Assembly: GCA_002404515.1 (NCBI GenBank)
Contig: DHJV01000086.1
Location: 1 to 20,040 of the forward strand
DNA length: 20,040 nt
Direction of reading: 5' to 3'
Origin: Lachnospiraceae bacterium UBA4711
GTDB lineage: Bacteria; Bacillota; Clostridia; Lachnospirales; Lachnospiraceae
The notes under the pieces were generated by a model that worked only from the letters and a program-made list of their open reading frames with translations, was not told where the DNA came from and did not search any database. The translations under genes and the position numbers were made by a program. Positions 1 through 8,500 of this stretch are shown here, piece by piece; within the stretch, counting starts at the first letter, position 1; every line of letters begins with the position of its first letter.

Positions 1-72
1 TCATCCCACCAAATCCGAATTTGTGGTTTCCTTTCCTTTTTTACAAATCATAAACAGTATAATTCAAAAATC

Positions 73-100
73 TTGACATATACTATTCATATGTTATATT
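73..100 (+). promoter_or_regulatory. Strong sigma-A promoter for candidate small RNA
   Basis: A perfect -35 box TTGACA (73-78) is followed by a 16 bp spacer and TATATT (95-100). A TG at 92-93 makes it an extended -10. Transcription would start near 106-108, exactly where the foldable segment begins. There is no ORF of any size downstream on this strand before hsdM's antisense, so the product would be RNA. Confidence 0.6.
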
Positions 101-106
101 TACCCT

Positions 107-200
107 AGCCAATTTGTGATGGACAAAAGCTGGGTTCCCGAATGGGAGTAGGCATATTTATATATGCTTAGAATCCTTTGCTCCTGGGGTTGGCTTTTTG
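107..200 (+). ncRNA. Candidate structured small RNA, convergent to hsdM
   Basis: I do not recognise a known RNA family. The segment begins at the predicted start site and is closed by AGCCAA (107-112) pairing with TTGGCT (190-195), directly followed by a T-run (TTTTTGTTTT), as in an intrinsic terminator. Inside, a nine-pair hairpin joins 149-157 with 162-170 around a TTAT loop, and 135-139 can pair with 144-148 around a GAAT loop; 144-148 could alternatively pair with 181-185. The RNA would end just short of the hsdM stop codon at 207-209 on the opposite strand. It could be a regulatory or antitoxin-like RNA for genes to the left or for hsdM. The structure was read by eye, not computed. Confidence 0.42.
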
Positions 201-206
201 TTTTCT

Positions 207-1709
207 CTACTCCTTCAACAACTTCTCCAACTCGTCCATTTCCTTGCGTATTTCTTCCTCTATACCGCGAATATTCTCCATAATTTCCGATGTCGGCGGA
301 TATTCTACTGGTACATACTCAACTTCTTTATATTTATTGATACTTAAGTCATAAGCATTATCTACGATATCTTTTTTCGGCACCATAAACGATTTATCTG
401 TACGCTTTCTATCTGCCTCTTTATCCAGATTTCTAAACCGTTCAATAATATCCGGAATATCATTTTCTGCAATCGGTGCACGTTTGTCATCCAGACTGAA
501 TCCATCTGCTGTCATATCATAGAACCATACCTGATCTGTCCCACCATGTTCAGTCTTTGTAAAAATCAAAATAGCCGTTGATACTCCTGCATATGGCTTA
601 AATACCCCTGAAGGCATAGAGATCACTGCTTCCAGTCTCTGATTCTCTACGATTTCTTTCCGTATTGACTTGTGTGCCGTAGATCCACCAAATAAAACGC
701 CATCTGGTACGATACATGCGCATCTTCCCCCGATCTTCATAATTCGTAAGAATAATGTAAGGAACAGCAATTCCGTTTTTTTCGTCTTGCACACTTTCAA
801 GAGATCACCCGATACTGACTCTGCATCCAAACTTCCCTTGAATGGCGGATTCGCCAATACAAGCGAATACATATTCTTATCCGAATTTTGATCAGATAAA
901 CTATCTCGATATTCAATGAACGGATTGTCAATTCCATGCGTCATCATATTCATTGCACCAATACGAAGCATCGTCCGGTCCATATCATACCCATGAAACA
1001 TCTGATTCATATAATGTTCTTTTTTCTTTTTATCAAAGAAGATTTCATCTCTTCGATTTTCTTTCAAATATTCGCCTGCAGCAACCAAGAATCCCGATGT
1101 ACCACATGCTGGATCACATATTACTTCATCTGCGGTTGGATTCATCATTTCCACCATCATCCGAATAATATGTCTCGGTGTTCGAAACTGCCCATTTCTG
1201 CCAGATTGTGCAATCTTTGACAACAAATATTCGTATACATCTCCCCGAACATCTGCTGTCTGAATCTCATTCATCATGCTATAGATTTCATCCAATGAAT
1301 CTACAACCTTTGACAATACCAATGGCGTCGGCAACTTAAATATTGCATCATCCATATACTTGGAATATGCACTGTTCTTATCACTATGCAAAGTTTTTAT
1401 AAAAGGAAATACCCATTCCTGCATGATTGAATACATCCTATCTGCCGGAAAATCATGGAATACTGACCACTTTAATTGTGTCCCATCTATCGTTCTTTCG
1501 CCAATCTTTACTTCCTCTGCAAAGATACTTTGAAATGGTAATCCGAGCATAGCACTTTCTTTTGCTCGTGTATTATCTACTTCATCCAAATCATGGATAA
1601 ACATGAGATACGTAATCTGCTCAATCACCTCCAACGGATTTACCAATCCTCCGGCCGCAAATATATCCCACAAACCATCTATTTTGTTTTTCAACTCGCC
1701 TGTAATCAT
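207..1709 (-). CDS. hsdM: Type I restriction system DNA methylase subunit (HsdM-like)
   Basis: This is an N6-adenine DNA methyltransferase of the type I restriction-modification kind, 500 aa, close to the usual HsdM length. The N-terminal helical HsdM domain covers about residues 1-130. The methylase core carries the SAM-binding motif DPACGTSGFL (199-208) and the catalytic NPPF motif (287-290), with the family's GQFRTPRHI stretch (173-181) between them. HsdM normally works with a specificity subunit HsdS, and with HsdR for cleavage; neither is present here, and the first 206 bases hold no clear gene on this strand. The gene starts 18 bp after fic with AGGAG about 10 nt before the ATG, so the two are co-transcribed. 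Function as methylase is very likely; the target sequence cannot be told. The partner subunits may lie left of the window, or this may be a solitary methylase. Confidence 0.93.
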   Translation of the reverse strand: MITGELKNKIDGLWDIFAAGGLVNPLEVIEQITYLMFIHDLDEVDNTRAKESAMLGLPFQSIFAEEVKIGERTIDGTQLKWSVFHDFPADRMYSIMQEWVFPFIKTLHSDKNSAYSKYMDDAIFKLPTPLVLSKVVDSLDEIYSMMNEIQTADVRGDVYEYLLSKIAQSGRNGQFRTPRHIIRMMVEMMNPTADEVICDPACGTSGFLVAAGEYLKENRRDEIFFDKKKKEHYMNQMFHGYDMDRTMLRIGAMNMMTHGIDNPFIEYRDSLSDQNSDKNMYSLVLANPPFKGSLDAESVSGDLLKVCKTKKTELLFLTLFLRIMKIGGRCACIVPDGVLFGGSTAHKSIRKEIVENQRLEAVISMPSGVFKPYAGVSTAILIFTKTEHGGTDQVWFYDMTADGFSLDDKRAPIAENDIPDIIERFRNLDKEADRKRTDKSFMVPKKDIVDNAYDLSINKYKEVEYVPVEYPPTSEIMENIRGIEEEIRKEMDELEKLLKE

Positions 1710-1727
1710 CCACTTATTTCTCCTATC

Positions 1728-2783
1728 CTATGATTCATTATTCCATGTATATTTTGTATATCTTCCGCCACCTAACTTCAATACTTCGCCCTTCTCAACA
1801 AGCTCCGCCAGAGCTCTTTGCACTGTCACCTGACTAATATCCGGACATTTGTGCATAATTTCTGCCTTTGTGATCGTTCCAATCGTACTTTTGATAATTT
1901 CGCGTATACGATCTGGTTTTGAAATTCCCTCTCTTGATAAAATTGCCACTCTTGATGAAAAATCCCGATATGCAGCAGCTACAATTCCCAGCATGTACTT
2001 CGTAAATGGTTCATAATCATTTTCTTCCTCATACCATCCATACGAACTTCTCTGTAAACTATCATAATAAAGTTCCTTTGTATCTGATATCAATTTTTCA
2101 ATACTAATATACTTTCCAACGATATAACCTGCTCTATATAGCAAAAGCAACGTCAAAAGTCTGCTCATTCTTCCATTCCCATCCTTAAATGGATGAATAC
2201 ATAAGAAGTCAAGTACAAACATCGGAATCAATATAATCGGATCAATTTGCTGTGTCGCCATTGCAACATCAAATGCCTCACATAATCTTTCCATCGCCTC
2301 TGCTGTCTCCCATGCAGGCACAGGCTTAAAACGTACGCTTTTTTCTCCATGCTCATTTTCTTCTTCAATTACGTTATCCGCTATTTTATACTTTCCTCCA
2401 TAATCATAGCCCTCAAATTTGTACATATCCCTATGCAATTGCAATATTATAGATGGTTTTACTGGAATATGATCGTGACTGTCATGAATTGTATTTAGTA
2501 CATCTCTATATCCTGCAATTTCCTTCTCATTTCTTGTCTGCGGCCTTGTCTTTTCATTTACAAGAGCCCGCAATCGTTCATCTGATGTATAAATACCTTC
2601 TATTTTATTTGACGCTTCCGTACTTTGAATCTTAGCTATCTCCCACAATTGTGTTAGTGCGTCTGCCTTTGCTTCTACAAAAAGCTTTTGTTCCCCCTTA
2701 AACTCATGAATTTGTGCAATATAAGACACTATCTCCGGTGTTAAAAGTTTTTTCCACTTCTCTCGATAGTCGTATTGTCTCAT
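1728..2783 (-). CDS. Fic family protein (putative AMP-transferase) with C-terminal winged helix
   Basis: Fic enzymes move AMP, or another nucleotide moiety, from ATP onto a hydroxyl group of target proteins. The catalytic motif HPFKDGNGR (197-205) is intact, including the base His197 and the phosphate-binding Asp-Gly-Asn-Gly-Arg. An inhibitory motif S-x-x-x-E-G (Ser58 to Gly63, Glu62) lies before the Fic core, which would make it a self-inhibited class II Fic. Residues about 285-345 form a winged-helix-like DNA-binding end (TKAEIMHKCPDISQVTVQRAL), suggesting autoregulation. The ATG is preceded by GAGGTGA and a very good promoter. It is the first gene of a two-gene operon with hsdM; fic genes are often found inside type I restriction loci, where their job is not settled. 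The target protein is unknown. Confidence 0.9.
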   Translation of the reverse strand: MRQYDYREKWKKLLTPEIVSYIAQIHEFKGEQKLFVEAKADALTQLWEIAKIQSTEASNKIEGIYTSDERLRALVNEKTRPQTRNEKEIAGYRDVLNTIHDSHDHIPVKPSIILQLHRDMYKFEGYDYGGKYKIADNVIEEENEHGEKSVRFKPVPAWETAEAMERLCEAFDVAMATQQIDPIILIPMFVLDFLCIHPFKDGNGRMSRLLTLLLLYRAGYIVGKYISIEKLISDTKELYYDSLQRSSYGWYEEENDYEPFTKYMLGIVAAAYRDFSSRVAILSREGISKPDRIREIIKSTIGTITKAEIMHKCPDISQVTVQRALAELVEKGEVLKLGGGRYTKYTWNNES

Positions 2784-2819
2784 TACATCACCTCAATAAT
2801 ATTCTGTTGACATAGTTTG

Positions 2820-2848
2820 AGTATATTGTTTAATTTCATCAAAGTCAA
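2820..2848 (-). promoter_or_regulatory. Promoter of fic-hsdM
   Basis: On the minus strand TTGACT (complement of 2843-2848) and TATACT (complement of 2820-2825) are separated by exactly 17 bp. Transcription would start near 2813, about 30 nt before the fic ATG and its GAGGTGA ribosome site (2788-2794). Confidence 0.7.
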
Positions 2849-2849
2849 G

Positions 2850-2887
2850 TTTAATTTTATCATTTTTGCATTTATGATAAAATTAAA
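2850..2887. promoter_or_regulatory. 14+14 bp perfect dyad next to the fic promoter (operator candidate)
   Basis: TTTAATTTTATCAT (2850-2863) and its exact reverse complement (2874-2887) flank a 10-base gap. The dyad starts one base upstream of the fic -35 box, a position where a regulator could control the promoter. The winged helix at the Fic C-terminus or the nearby XRE protein are possible binders; that link is inference. Confidence 0.5.
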
Positions 2888-2908
2888 TCAGTTTGATATA
2901 AATAAAGA

Positions 2909-2941
2909 GGGAACTTTTTGCAAATTTCTACAAAAGTTCCC
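2909..2941 (-). terminator. Intrinsic terminator after the NADAR gene
   Basis: A perfect 10 bp stem, GGGAACTTTT (2909-2918) with AAAAGTTCCC (2932-2941), lies 8 bp beyond the NADAR stop. On the minus strand it is followed by the T-rich TCTTTATTT. Confidence 0.55.
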
Positions 2942-2948
2942 CTGAAAA

Positions 2949-3422
2949 TTAAATTCTTTCTCGTACCAACATTGTTGCATATCCCATAAGATTTTGTCCA
3001 TTCCATTGTTTTGGTTCCAATCTTTTTGGATCTTTCATTGACAATCCGATGCCCCAAATCTTATCATTCACGGCGGCCTCCGCAAGAACTGCATTGCCTG
3101 TATCGAGCAACGCTCTTTTTAACTCTGGATTCTGCGTGAATTTCGCCACTAAACCTTCATAGACAATAATCTGTCTCATACCATTCCAGACATGATTATC
3201 AAATCCAGAAACCTTACGTCCTAGCTCTTTGATATAAGCTACATCATCCGTTGCAAGTATCTGTGCCGCAATACTTTCATCGTGAAACCGCAAAGCTTTT
3301 TGGTGCATCATATACTGTTCCAACGAAGTATATTTCACATCACCAATTGTAAAGTCAGACAGATACCAATTACTTAAGTAGCCATTTTCTTCATCCGGAT
3401 TGTGAAATGTTATTACTTTCAT
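2949..3422 (-). CDS. NADAR family protein (YbiA/DUF1768-like)
   Basis: A 157 aa single-domain protein, typical in length for the NADAR family. Recognisable family stretches are YLSNWYLSDF near the start, TSLEQYMMHQKAL (about 33-45), the middle GRKVSGFDNHVWNGMRQ region, and the end NDKIWGIGLSMKDP followed by WNGQNLMG. NADAR proteins act on N-glycosidic bonds of ADP-ribose-like or riboflavin-precursor compounds; some members reverse guanine ADP-ribosylation of DNA next to DarT-type toxins. No DarT-like gene is visible here. The gene has its own promoter and terminator, so it is transcribed separately from the fic-hsdM operon downstream. Placement beside Fic, a methylase and an HTH protein suggests a defence or toxin-neutralising role rather than vitamin metabolism, but that is inference. 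Confidence 0.87.
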   Translation of the reverse strand: MKVITFHNPDEENGYLSNWYLSDFTIGDVKYTSLEQYMMHQKALRFHDESIAAQILATDDVAYIKELGRKVSGFDNHVWNGMRQIIVYEGLVAKFTQNPELKRALLDTGNAVLAEAAVNDKIWGIGLSMKDPKRLEPKQWNGQNLMGYATMLVRERI

Positions 3423-3449
3423 ACCTTTATTCCTCTCTTTCCCGTTTTT

Positions 3450-3478
3450 ATTATAGCCACATAGCTATCGATTATCAT
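3450..3478 (-). promoter_or_regulatory. Probable promoter of the NADAR gene
   Basis: The minus strand carries a perfect TATAAT (complement of 3450-3455) with ATGATA (complement of 3473-3478) 17 bp upstream, a four-of-six match to the -35 consensus. The predicted transcript leader is short and contains GAGAGG before the ATG at 3422. A 10 bp palindrome CGAATATTCG (3487-3496) lies just upstream. Confidence 0.5.
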
Positions 3479-3564
3479 GCTTCTTTTCGAATATTCGGAT
3501 TGACAACTTTTATTTTTTGTTATATCATCAATGCATAAGAAATGGGTTTTTTACCGGGTAGGGC

Positions 3565-4401
3565 TTACGCCTGACAGGACTTGCTCGTTTCTTTTTTTAT
3601 TTCTAAAATATCATACAAATACATTTTCCCTGAAGATGCATGTCTAATTAACAACCTTGCACTAAAAATGTTATATCTTTCAATTTCTCCATTATCGCCA
3701 TATACAGGCAATGCAAATCGCGAATCATATCGATACCAACCATTCTTTGCTTGTCTGCGATGTTTGTCCTTTTTATTATTTTCATATGTTTTTGAAGTTG
3801 CAATTTCTATCATTTCTGGAATAGCCTGTGCTGCGTTCGCTTTCGCCTTCGCAACTGTCCCCTTAATATGTTTTGTATAGTTTGAACCAACATATTCATC
3901 CGGCAAATCTGTTCCAATATATATTATATCCTTTGTGTCTGCAATTTGATAAAATTCTCCAACGTATTGTCTAAGATATTTTTCAACGTCTTTCCATTCA
4001 ACAGATCTTTTACCCTTGAAAATAACGTCGTTTATCAATACAATCTGATTACCATCAATATCCTGAATAATCGAAACATTTCTTTGTTTTTTTCCTTTCT
4101 CTTCGTTTTCCAGAAATTGTTGCTCAGATAAAATACGTTCCATATAATTAATAACTCTTCTTTTAATATCAACCGAAGAATTATTAACCATTTCTATTAT
4201 CTTATGATTATCTGTTACAAAATCATTTGCCCATGTTTCATTTTTCTCGTCATCATTGCAAAGTAACTCCACAAGTGATATATCAAGTGCCTTGCAAATA
4301 GATATCAATTTGTCCGCCTGAGGATTTATTTTTTTCTTTCGCCAGTCACTGATTGTACTAGTTGCAATACCCGTTCTTCGCGATAATTCAATCTGACTCA
4401 T
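3565..4401 (-). CDS. XRE-type HTH protein fused to a phage/ICE nuclease-like C-terminal domain; 5' end probably lost
   Basis: Residues 1-50 form a Cro/C1 helix-turn-helix (QIELSRRTGIATSTISDWRK, 3-22). Residues 118-275 form a second domain (IYIGTDLPDEY, KAKANAAQAIPEMIEIA, GWYRYDSRFALPVY, ending YDILEIKKETS). From memory this resembles the tail domain of phage head-morphogenesis and large polyvalent proteins assigned to the barnase/EndoU/colicin/RelE-like nuclease superfamily; this was not checked by search. The open frame continues upstream of the chosen ATG as YEKIFNRLDELH, which is exactly helix 1 of an XRE domain, up to a stop at 4453-4455, but no ATG, GTG or TTG exists there. The chosen ATG has no clear ribosome site and cuts into the HTH. 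The natural start therefore seems to have been removed at the junction near 4440, and the gene may be poorly expressed or dead. Confidence 0.72.
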   Translation of the reverse strand: MSQIELSRRTGIATSTISDWRKKKINPQADKLISICKALDISLVELLCNDDEKNETWANDFVTDNHKIIEMVNNSSVDIKRRVINYMERILSEQQFLENEEKGKKQRNVSIIQDIDGNQIVLINDVIFKGKRSVEWKDVEKYLRQYVGEFYQIADTKDIIYIGTDLPDEYVGSNYTKHIKGTVAKAKANAAQAIPEMIEIATSKTYENNKKDKHRRQAKNGWYRYDSRFALPVYGDNGEIERYNIFSARLLIRHASSGKMYLYDILEIKKETSKSCQA

Positions 4402-4441
4402 ATGTAATTCATCGAGTCTGTTAAAGATTTTTTCATAATCC

Positions 4442-4852
4442 CCGGAGGAATGTTATGCCCTGTACAAGGACGGACTCTCTGCCAATCAGTTGTTCCACAA
4501 GGTCATGGGAAATGCAGACAACTATCTCGACGCGAAGAAGCTTCCTGCCCGAAAGCAATGGTCTGCCGACTCCCATAAACGCAAATACGAAAACGACTGG
4601 GTAGTTGACATCCTAGAAGGCGGCGCGAATGATGATTTCGAGCTTGGCTACGATTATCATACATGCGGCATCTGCAATCTGTGCCGGGATGAGGGCTGTT
4701 TCGAGCTCGCCAAATACCTCTGCCGCATGGACTTTGTACTTGCCGACATGATGCACATGCGTCTGGTTCGGACACAGACGATCGCAGAAGGTGCATCCTA
4801 CTGTGACTTTCGGTACAGCCGGATTGGGTCAAAGCCAAAAAAGAATTCTTAA
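4442..4852 (+). pseudogene. 3' fragment of an L-2-amino-thiazoline-4-carboxylic acid hydrolase-like gene
   Basis: The only plus-strand coding remnant. The frame is open from 4439 to the TAA at 4850-4852 and encodes about 136 residues that look like the C-terminal half of the ATC-hydrolase family: ALYKDGLSANQLFHKVMGNA, then the Cys-rich HTCGICNLCRDEGC block and the closing DFVLADMMHMRL, RTQTIAEG and YCDFRYSR. Family members are usually about 200 aa or more, so the N-terminal part is missing. An in-frame stop (4436-4438) precedes the homologous part, and the only possible start is a TTG at 4490 without a ribosome site. Its stop overlaps the stop of the convergent phosphoesterase gene (4849-4852), a tight native-looking arrangement, so the damage is on the left side only. 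Confidence 0.75.
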
Positions 4853-5499
4853 CAATCATCTTCCCGCTTCATTGTTGCCCGCCGCTTCCGATCCACTTCG
4901 ATCCATTCATCGAGTGTGAGCGGGACATATTCCGAGAACATGCAGAAGCAGTTGATCATCTGGCACGGGATGGAAACCGTTTCTTCCGTGCCGGCTTTTC
5001 CAAGCACCGGGCGTGTGCAGGCACGTGTCTGATTCTGGAATTCATTGATCAGGTACTCGTCATATGTATTATGCACATGTCCATACAGCATATACGTCTT
5101 CGGTTCCCCCTTCGCATTCCGGCGGTACTGTCCATTGTAGCACATGACCGGATAATGACACAGAATCACTTTTCGGTTGTTATCATTGATTTCTCTATAA
5201 TGTGTGATCCATTCAAAATGCGATGGATCAAATTGTTTATTCGCAATAAAATGGTCATGATTTCCGATGATCAGATACTTCTTTCCATTCAACCGTTCGA
5301 GAATAGCATTTGCAACTTCTCCCTTTTTTGAAATACAGAAATCTCCCAGGATCACAACCTCATCGCGTTTACGCACACGTGAATTCCACTGTGCGATCAT
5401 ATATTCATTCATGGCTTCGCCGCTCTCAAACCCACGACAATCCATACGGGTATTCAGATTTTCATGGCAGAAATGCAGGTCTGCAATGTAATAACGCAT
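4849..5499 (-). CDS. Calcineurin-like metallophosphoesterase
   Basis: A 216 aa two-metal phosphoesterase. All core motifs are present: DLH (Asp7, His9), GD (52-53), GNHD (79-82), His115 in CHYPV and GHVH (140-143). I chose the ATG at 5499 because it has a GGAGG eight bases upstream (5509-5513) and puts the first metal motif at the usual place; an ATG nine codons earlier (5526) has no such site. The substrate (nucleotide, nucleic acid or other phosphoester) cannot be told. It lies 68 bp after the McrC-like gene with no terminator between, so it is probably the third gene of that restriction operon and may process its nucleic acid or nucleotide products; that role is inference. Confidence 0.87.
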   Translation of the reverse strand: MRYYIADLHFCHENLNTRMDCRGFESGEAMNEYMIAQWNSRVRKRDEVVILGDFCISKKGEVANAILERLNGKKYLIIGNHDHFIANKQFDPSHFEWITHYREINDNNRKVILCHYPVMCYNGQYRRNAKGEPKTYMLYGHVHNTYDEYLINEFQNQTRACTRPVLGKAGTEETVSIPCQMINCFCMFSEYVPLTLDEWIEVDRKRRATMKREDDC

Positions 5500-5567
5500 G
5501 TAAACGTTCCTCCACTTTTCTTTCATCTACAGCCTTCCCAGATGTGGTTATGACTTACACAAACAAA

Positions 5568-8500
5568 TTATCGCGCGATTAATCTCCACCCTGCATGGCA
5601 TTCCGGGCACACTCGATTCCATTTATTATTTCCTGCTGCCATTCCATAATAATTGATAATATGTTTTCCGATTGGTCTCCGGCAGGTTTCATTGGAACAG
5701 AAATTCCGCACCCATGCCGTTCCACACGCCGGGCAGGTCACTACATAATGATCCATATTCGCGCCTCCAGAAACCATCGTCTCAATATTCTCGACCTTTA
5801 CTTTATGTCCACAATCCCAGCACATAGCATCATAGATTCCAAAATAATGCTCCATGATCATCGTGATCCAGACACGCAGATAAATATCCTTTCCCGGCAG
5901 AAGATAATAAGACCCGATTCGGTTATCATTCACATAGTGATATTCTTCTTTCCGTGAGTCTGCAGCCTGCTGATCTGGATTTTTCTTCGCATTTTCCGTG
6001 AAAAACTTCCGTGCACGCTCTGATATCAGCAAATCTCTGTCATCAGCGGGGCTGCCTTTCAGATATGCATTGTATTCCTGCCACAAGGATTCCAGACTCT
6101 GTCCGCAATAGGCGTGTGGATTTCGATCCTGATACTCCCATTTATCGGTACAACTATATGCATTGCTATGGAGGATAAATGAACCATCGATTGGCTGTAC
6201 CTGTGACAGTTCCACAATGTATTTCTGCAAAGCAACTGTCATAAGATCCGAATACCAGCGTCTCGTTCCATCCTCTTCAGTTAAGCTATTCCGTGATCGG
6301 TATTTTGCGTCAAGGCAGAAATGCTTTGTCTGCCCGCGGTAGGTCATTTCCACATAAAAATCCGGTGCCAGCTTCTGCTTCGGTCTTCCGCCTTCCGGGA
6401 TAACCTCATCCTGCCAGTCCACAGTATCACCAAGAATGAATTCATGGTTATAGTAGATATCTACCTGCATCTCATCGGCTTCTATATTTCTGGTTGCATC
6501 ATACAAATGTCCTTTCAGATGGAACACAGAATCCTTGAAATCTCCTTTTTCCAACAGTTGATTGATATATTTATGCAATTGTTTTTGAGAGGAATCTCCA
6601 TACCCTTTCCCCTCATCATCCAAAAATTCAAATCCATAATCAACCACAAAGATATGCACCAGCTTCACCAGACACCAGCGCTCATACAACTGCTCTAATT
6701 TCAGAATTGGAATATCATCGGTCTCATTGTAATAAATTTCCTGATCAAATTCACTCGCATACTTCATCAACTGGTACATGGCATGATACTTTGGATTTGA
6801 AGCAAAAATATTTGTACATCGCAGACGATCCCGGGTACCTGGGATATGAGAAAGCTCTTTCGCTCTGCAAAGTCTCTTCATCCGTTGAATCAGTACGTCC
6901 CACTCCTGTTCCACCTGTTTCATAAGTTCCGTGGACTGTTCCTGTCGGCGTTGCCGCTTCTCCCCTTCCTCGATCGCAAGTACCATTTGTCCGATAGATA
7001 AAGCATTCGCTCCCCAGCCGCTTTCCTTCTGTGCAAGATTCCTTAGCAGCATCTTCGCAATCTCTGGTCCGTATTCGAGATAATCCTCCTGCTCCGAGTA
7101 GGTAAATCTCATCGTTTCCCTTACATTTTTCTCCCTGACTGTAATCGTGTTGATCTTAGAAATATATATGTGTAATTCATGTTTGTCCATCCTCGCTGAT
7201 TTGACAGAATCTACCAGTTCCACACTTCCACTTATATCAAAACGTACCCAGTCGCTGCCATTCTTTAAATTTCTGCTTGCCGCATCCCGACGTGCCTCAG
7301 ATACAACATAGTATAAAAATCGAAGCAGCTTATAATTCTTCATCCGCACCCGGATATCCGTTCGCTGGAATTCATCCTGATTCCGGGTCAATGCACTATA
7401 TACCGCATACTGGGATGCAATATCATATTTATTCAGAGCAAGATCCGTCAGACATACCGACTGCCCATCTATATCATGGGAAGCAGATGTGTCCGCAGAG
7501 TTCTTGTGATATACATTCCACGCCGGCGCCTGCTGATGTTTCCACCATACAAGTGAAAATAAAAAATCATCTTTTGGAACGACTTCCTCACCACTTTGCA
7601 TCGGATACCGCTCCGTATCATTGACCGTATTCGTGAGCAGTTCCCTCTTTACCGTATCAAACTGCCAAATGCGCATTGCCTTCTTGATTTTCTTCAGCGT
7701 CTCTTTATCCGAAATGCTGTCTTCCTCTTGGAAATCATCCAGATACCCAAATTCTGCATGCATAATACTTTGCAACGCACTTGCTTTCTGCCGTCTCAGA
7801 TAGGATTCTATCCGATGAAAGAACTGCACGATCATCCGGTTTTCATAGATATTACGCGTCTCCTTATATTTGACAGCATGCACATCCGGATTCCCGGTAA
7901 ACCGGTATTCGAGCAGACTTTTGACCGTCATATTCTTAATCCGGTGAACCGGCATCTTCACATATTCCGTAGTCAGATCTTTCTCCATATTTCCATGCAG
8001 CCGTCTCCATGTAGTCTCAATCTGAGAGACAAGATTCTGCATGTTTCGAAGCTGATTATGCTGAACATTTTCAATAGAAACTTTGGTATGTGACCCGGTA
8101 TCCATCAGCAATTCACTTGATATCGCATACAGCTCATTAATCATCGCCTGATAATCCTGCTCCTCAATCGACGGCAGACTTTTGACCAAGATTGTATCCC
8201 TCGTGCCATCCTTGTAACAGACATAAACCAGCTCCGTTCCAGCAACGGTATAATGACTGCTGTCTACATCCTGATATCTGCCTCTTACGGACTTCCAATG
8301 TCTTGGAGGGACATAATAATCCGCCTCTTTATCCTCAAATTTCTGGTATGCTGTCTCCTCTCCAAGCATTACCGCAGACACACGTTCCCGATCTTCCTTC
8401 GTCACACATATAATAAGATCTGCATTCTCATAAAGCCATTCTGCATCCTCACCATCCCGCTTCTTTGTGCGCAGATGAGAACACAAAACAACCTTCGTCT

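Noticed and set aside
1..40. Possible start of a minus-strand gene (ATG at 4-2 with AAGGAAAGG upstream)
   Set aside because: The purine-rich motif is too far from the ATG and only one codon is visible, so no gene can be supported.
4503..4859. Minus-strand frame opposite the hydrolase fragment
   Set aside because: The plus-strand reading shows the conserved Cys-rich hydrolase motifs; the minus reading is Arg/Ser/Cys-rich nonsense.
7596..8093. Plus-strand open frame (165 codons) opposite the McrC-like gene
   Set aside because: Shadow frame of a real gene; no homology-like pattern or start signal.
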